This document shows positions 34,353 to 38,070 of a DNA stretch of 38,070 nucleotides, in pieces. A model generated the notes under the pieces. That model worked only from the letters and a program-made list of their open reading frames with translations, did no database searches and was not told the DNA's origin. The position numbers and the translations under genes were made by a program. The DNA comes from CAYSEW01 sp964430245. GTDB lineage: Bacteria; Bacteroidota; Bacteroidia; Flavobacteriales_D; Parvicellaceae. The stretch's first letter is position 1; every line of letters begins with the position of its first letter. The stretch covers positions 1 to 38,070 of the forward strand of contig CAYSEW010000026.1 in the NCBI GenBank assembly GCA_964430245.1, written 5' to 3'.

Positions 34353-36617
34353 ATGCAAAAACTCTTTTCGTTTTTCATAGCACTTTTTATTGGGTGTAAT
34401 ACCATAGCCCAAGTGAACCTCGATTCTCTATGGAATGTGTGGAACGATGAGAACCAGCCAGATACCAATCGTTTAAAAGCAATGAAAACAATTGCCTGGA
34501 AAGGCTATCTATTTTCTCAGCCCGACTCTGCTTTTCATTTTGCTGGGCTACAGTATGACTTTGCTGAGTCTGTAAACAATAAAAAATGGATTGCACAGGC
34601 TTTAATCATACAAGGATTATCATTTTATTTTAGAAGCGACTACGCCAAAGCTATGGAGTATTATACAAGAAGTTTAAAAATAAATGAGGAAATTGGAGAT
34701 ACCAAAGGCATTGCTAGCGCTTTAAATAACATTGCAGAGATTTATAGAATTCAGGGTGATTACGCAAAAGCCATTGACTATTACACTAAAAACTTAAAAA
34801 TATTTGAGGAAATAGGAAATAACAAAGGCGTTGCTGCTTCTTTAATGAACGTTGGAACTATTTATAATATACAGGGCAACTTGGCGAAAGCCATAGACTA
34901 TCATACTAAAAGCTTAAAAATAAAAGAAGAAACTGGTGATAAAAAAGGCATTGCTAGCTCTTTAATTAATATTGGAATTATTTATTGGAATCAGGGCGAT
35001 TTGGCGAAAGCATTAGACTACTACACAAGAAGTTTAAAAATAAATGAGGAAATTGGAGATAAACAAGGTATTGCTAACTCTTTAAATAACATTGGAACTA
35101 TGTATCTTGAGCAGAGAGACTTCCCCAAAGCCATAGAATATTATGCCAGAACTTTAAAAATAGATGAGGAGCTTGGAAATAAAAGAGACATTGCTAGCTC
35201 TTTGAATAGCATTGGAAATCTTTATAAAGATCAGGGAGACTATGGCAAAGCCATAGAGAATTTTACCAGAAGTTTAAAAATATTTAAGGAAATTGAATTT
35301 AACGAAGGCATTGCTAACACTTTAATTGGAATTGGAGTTATTTATTATAAACAGGGCCACTATCACAAAGCACTTGAAAAATGCAAAAAATCACTCAATA
35401 TTGCTCAGGAAATAGGTAATGTTAGACAAATCAGATATACTTCAAATAATTTATGGCAAATCAATAAAAAACTTGGAAAACACCGCCAAGCCCTTGAAAT
35501 GTACGAGCTGTATATACAAATGAATGATAGCATACTTAGCATAGAAAATAAGGAAGCTATAATACATCAAGAATTTAAGTATAAATACGAAAAGCAGGCA
35601 GCAGCAGACAGCGTGGTAGCTGCAGAAGCCAATAAAGTAAAAAACGCACAGCTGGCAACATTAAAAGCAGAGAACAAACAACACCAATTAGAAGCCGACC
35701 AACAACAATTATTAGCCAATCAGCAAGACCAGCAAAAGTATTTTCTCTATGGGTTACTGGCACTGGCACTAATTTTTGGAGGGTTTATTTTTAACCGATT
35801 CCGCATAACCAATAAGCAAAAACAGCTCATAGAAAGCCAGAAAAATCAGGTAGAGGAAAAGAACAAGGAAATCCTGGACTCTATACAATATGCCAAACGC
35901 TTACAGGAAGCCATTCTGCCACCCAAAAAAATCATCAAAGAGTACTTGCCAGAGTCTTTCATACTTTATAAACCCAAAGACATTGTAGCAGGCGATTTTT
36001 ACTGGATGGAGAGTCTCAATGGCTGGACCTATTTTGCAGCAGCCGATTGCACTGGCCATGGAGTGCCTGGTGCCATGGTATCGGTAGTGTGCTCCAATGC
36101 ACTGAGCAAATCGGTAATAGAAGAAAAGATAGCAGAACCCGCTGCCATATTAAACAGGGCAAGAGAGTTGGTAATAGAGCGTTTTGGCAGGTCCGAAAAA
36201 CAGATCAAAGACGGTATGGACATTTCACTTTGTGCCTATCATTCTTCAACTGGTAAAGTAAAATGGGCAGGAGCCCACAATCCGCTTTGGATCATTCGTA
36301 AGGAGAGCAAAGAAATTGAAGTCATTAAAGCAGATAGCCAGCCCATAGGCAGGTACGATTTAAACGAGCCCTTTACCGCTCATGCTTTACAGCTGAACAA
36401 AGGAGATAGTATGTACCTGTTTACAGATGGTTTTTCCGATCAATTTGGTGGAGAGAAAAACAAAAAATACAAATCTGCCAACTTCAAACGCTTTTTACTT
36501 TCTATACAAGATAAAGACATGGACACCCAACGCGAGCTCATAGGCAAAGAGTTCGAGCGATGGAAAGGTGACCTAGAACAAATTGACGATGTGTGTGTGA
36601 TGGGAGTGAGGGTGTAA
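34353..36617 (+). CDS. TPR-repeat receptor with SpoIIE/PP2C-type serine phosphatase domain
   Basis: A 754-residue protein. A signal peptide (LFSFFIALFIGCNTIAQ) is followed by about eight TPR units of exactly 40 residues from about residue 97, with the pattern AKAxxYYTxSLKIxEEIGxxxGIAxSLxNIGxIYxxQGDY. A charged coiled-coil segment (AAEANKVKNAQLATLKAENK) and a membrane helix at about 463-482 come next, then a second coiled coil with ILDSIQYAKRLQEAILPP. The phosphatase domain has the metal-binding aspartates Asp548 (VAGDFYWM), Asp565 (AAADCTGHGVPGAMVS) and Asp692 (YLFTDGFSDQFGG), plus WAGAHNPLW. TPRs would face the periplasm and the phosphatase the cytoplasm, where such enzymes often act on anti-sigma-antagonist partners. 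No kinase or STAS partner is visible here. Confidence 0.92.
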   Translation: MQKLFSFFIALFIGCNTIAQVNLDSLWNVWNDENQPDTNRLKAMKTIAWKGYLFSQPDSAFHFAGLQYDFAESVNNKKWIAQALIIQGLSFYFRSDYAKAMEYYTRSLKINEEIGDTKGIASALNNIAEIYRIQGDYAKAIDYYTKNLKIFEEIGNNKGVAASLMNVGTIYNIQGNLAKAIDYHTKSLKIKEETGDKKGIASSLINIGIIYWNQGDLAKALDYYTRSLKINEEIGDKQGIANSLNNIGTMYLEQRDFPKAIEYYARTLKIDEELGNKRDIASSLNSIGNLYKDQGDYGKAIENFTRSLKIFKEIEFNEGIANTLIGIGVIYYKQGHYHKALEKCKKSLNIAQEIGNVRQIRYTSNNLWQINKKLGKHRQALEMYELYIQMNDSILSIENKEAIIHQEFKYKYEKQAAADSVVAAEANKVKNAQLATLKAENKQHQLEADQQQLLANQQDQQKYFLYGLLALALIFGGFIFNRFRITNKQKQLIESQKNQVEEKNKEILDSIQYAKRLQEAILPPKKIIKEYLPESFILYKPKDIVAGDFYWMESLNGWTYFAAADCTGHGVPGAMVSVVCSNALSKSVIEEKIAEPAAILNRARELVIERFGRSEKQIKDGMDISLCAYHSSTGKVKWAGAHNPLWIIRKESKEIEVIKADSQPIGRYDLNEPFTAHALQLNKGDSMYLFTDGFSDQFGGEKNKKYKSANFKRFLLSIQDKDMDTQRELIGKEFERWKGDLEQIDDVCVMGVRV
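34641..35480 (+). repeat. Tandem 120-bp TPR-coding repeats, first gene
   Basis: Units begin at 34641, 34761, 34881, 35001, 35121, 35241 and 35361 in perfect 120-base register (tacgccaaag, tacgcaaaag, ttggcgaaag and so on). An eighth, more diverged unit starts at 35481. The periodicity is coding, 40 codons per TPR, and not a CRISPR. Confidence 0.9.
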
Positions 36618-36623
36618 TTTTCT

Positions 36624-36631
36624 TATCTTTA
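36624..36631 (+). promoter_or_regulatory. Putative -7-like element before the second TPR-phosphatase gene
   Basis: TATCTTTA followed by GCTC and ATG 36636 repeats the arrangement before the first paralogue (TATCTTTA, GCCC, ATG). Only 18 bases separate the two genes, so the element may instead be duplicated sequence with no separate promoter role. Confidence 0.3.
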
Positions 36632-36635
36632 GCTC

Positions 36636-38070
36636 ATGCAAAAGCATCTTGTCTTTTTCATAGCGATTTTTATTGGGTGTAATACCATAGCCCAAGTAAA
36701 CCTCGACTCCCTATGGAATGTATGGAACGATGAAACCCAGGCAGATACCAATCGCTTAAAAGCAATGAAATCAATTGCCTGGGATGGATATTTATTTACT
36801 CAGCCGGACAGTGCTTTTTATTTTGCACAATTGCAGTATGATTTTGCAAAATCTGTTAACAATAAAAAATGGATGGCAAATGCTTTAAATACTCAAGGTG
36901 CATCATTTTCAGTAAAAGGTGAAAATACCAAAGCCATTGAATATTATACTAAATCCTTAAAAATTCAGGAGAATATAAGGGATAAAAATGGAATTGCTAT
37001 GTCTTTTAATAATATCGGAAGTATTTATAAAAATCAGGGAGATTACGACAAAGCCATAGACTTTTATAAAAGAGGATTAAAATTGCATGAGGAGATAGGA
37101 AATAAGAAAGGTATTGCAATGATTTTGAATAATATAGGAATTGTTCATGATTTTCAAGGCGATTATGCCAAAGCCCTAGACTATTACACCAGAAGCTTAA
37201 AAATAAAAGAGGAAATAGGAGATAAAGGTGGAATTGCTCAGTCTTTAAATAATATTGGAATTATTCATTATATCCAGGGTAATTATGCTAAAACTATAGA
37301 TTATTATAGTAAAAGTTTAAAAATACAAGAAGACATAGGAAATAAGAAAGGTATTGCTATGTGTTTGAATAATATTGGAGCTATTTATTATGCTCAGAAA
37401 GATTATGCTAAAACTTTAGATTATTATATTAAAAGTTTAAAAATACAAGAAGAGATAGATAATCAAAAAGGGATTTCCGCAATTTATGGGAACATTGGTC
37501 TTATTTATATGAACCAGGGTAATGATTCTAAAGCTATTGAGTATTTTAATAATAGCTTATCAATAAGTGAGGAGATAGGAGATAAAAATGGGATAGCTTC
37601 TATATTGAGAAATATTGGGCTTATTTATAGAAGGCAGGAAAAATACGACAAAGCTATGCTCAATTATACTAAAAGTTTATTAATAAGTGAGGATATAGGG
37701 TCTAAAACAGGCATAGCAAATTCTTTAAACAATATAGGTATTGTATATTATTATCAGACTGATTACTCAAAATCACTTGAGAAACATGCTAAAGCACTGA
37801 GTATAGCTGAGGATATAGGTGAACTTGAATTAATTAAAGATGCTTCCAGTTGTTTATGGAAAACCTATAAAAAATTAGGTAAATACAAACAAGCTATTGA
37901 AAAGTACGAACTATATATAAAGTTACGTGATAGCATAATTAGTGAAGAAAACCAAAGAGCAGTTATTCACCAGCAGTATAAATACGATTACGAAAAGCAG
38001 GCAACAGCAGACAGTGTGGTAGCTGCAGAAGCCAATAAAGTAAAAAACGCACAGCTGGCAACATTAAAAG
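36636..38070 (+). CDS. Second TPR-repeat receptor phosphatase paralogue, 3'-truncated by window end
   Basis: The frame from ATG 36636 is open to the last base (478 codons), so the gene continues beyond the window. It begins with nearly the same signal peptide and first 70 residues as the upstream gene (FFIAIFIGCNTIAQ, VNLDSLWNVWNDE). It then has nine 40-residue TPR units against eight, and reaches the same coiled-coil linker (AAEANKVKNAQLATLK). The linker DNA at 37992-38070 differs from 35589-35667 at only 2 of 79 bases, whereas the TPR units have diverged widely. A membrane helix and SpoIIE-type phosphatase domain are expected downstream by homology but are not seen. It starts 18 bases after the first gene, probably in one operon. 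Confidence 0.9.
   Translation, partial: MQKHLVFFIAIFIGCNTIAQVNLDSLWNVWNDETQADTNRLKAMKSIAWDGYLFTQPDSAFYFAQLQYDFAKSVNNKKWMANALNTQGASFSVKGENTKAIEYYTKSLKIQENIRDKNGIAMSFNNIGSIYKNQGDYDKAIDFYKRGLKLHEEIGNKKGIAMILNNIGIVHDFQGDYAKALDYYTRSLKIKEEIGDKGGIAQSLNNIGIIHYIQGNYAKTIDYYSKSLKIQEDIGNKKGIAMCLNNIGAIYYAQKDYAKTLDYYIKSLKIQEEIDNQKGISAIYGNIGLIYMNQGNDSKAIEYFNNSLSISEEIGDKNGIASILRNIGLIYRRQEKYDKAMLNYTKSLLISEDIGSKTGIANSLNNIGIVYYYQTDYSKSLEKHAKALSIAEDIGELELIKDASSCLWKTYKKLGKYKQAIEKYELYIKLRDSIISEENQRAVIHQQYKYDYEKQATADSVVAAEANKVKNAQLATLK
36924..38003 (+). repeat. Tandem 120-bp TPR-coding repeats, second gene
   Basis: Nine units start at 36924 and every 120 bases to 37884. The units are very AT-rich; the row at 37381 has 11 G/C in 60 bases. 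Unit number exceeds the first paralogue by one, and the distance from ATG to the shared linker is exactly 120 bases longer. Confidence 0.9.

Noticed and set aside
34641..38003. Regular 120-base repeats that might be a CRISPR or minisatellite
   Set aside because: The repeats stay in frame, encode 40-residue TPR units, and have no short identical repeats with unique spacers.

Overview
The window looks like chromosomal DNA of a Bacteroidota species, most likely order Flavobacteriales; a Crocinitomicaceae- or Cryomorphaceae-like lineage is a weaker guess. Supporting evidence: an AT-rich, densely packed genome, several exact TAnnTTTG (Bacteroidota -7) promoter elements, almost no Shine-Dalgarno sequences, and type IX secretion/gliding genes (porQ, gldF, gldG, cargo with type A and type B sorting domains). 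It also has a split transketolase, a two-subunit methylmalonyl-CoA mutase and an ECF sigma / Spy-like gene set. No RNA genes, CRISPR arrays, insertion sequences or prophage were seen, and no gap between genes exceeds 300 bases.

Layout. 1-1226: 3' part of an OFA-type MFS transporter. 5031-1216 (minus): mutA, mutB and a small protein built from 25-residue WL repeats. 5183-6076: Ppx/GppA phosphatase. 7830-6073 (minus): miaA and a type A T9SS cargo protein. 7911-12377 (plus): guaA, a LysM plus periplasmic-binding-fold protein, and mltG. 13312-12416 (minus): menA. 18229-13369 (minus): a probable six-gene operon of transketolase N half, secreted VWA protein, transketolase C half, ECF sigma factor, membrane anti-sigma-like protein and Spy/CpxP-like protein. 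18408-21064 (plus): a small secreted protein coupled to a 760-residue type B T9SS cargo protein. 21097-23285 (plus): ychF and porQ. Then ttcA (minus), rocD (plus), a DUF2306 membrane protein (minus) and a YARHG lipoprotein (plus). 32119-27108 (minus): gldF, gldG, a DUF4340 protein and dnaN.

32256-38070 (plus): overlapping GT2 and GT4 glycosyltransferases, then two tandem paralogues that encode signal peptide, TPR array, transmembrane helix and SpoIIE/PP2C-type phosphatase. The second is cut off by the window end. Parts of this segment are clearly richer in GC than the rest.

Most of the window is core metabolism and envelope biology. The less ordinary points are: (i) the paired TPR-phosphatase receptors, which differ by exactly one 40-codon repeat while their ends stay nearly identical; (ii) a 144-residue WL-repeat protein in the mutase operon; (iii) an ECF sigma system translationally coupled to transketolase, with a VWA protein between the two transketolase halves; (iv) promoter elements so close to start codons that several mRNAs may be leaderless. 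I found no clear new defence or mobile system.
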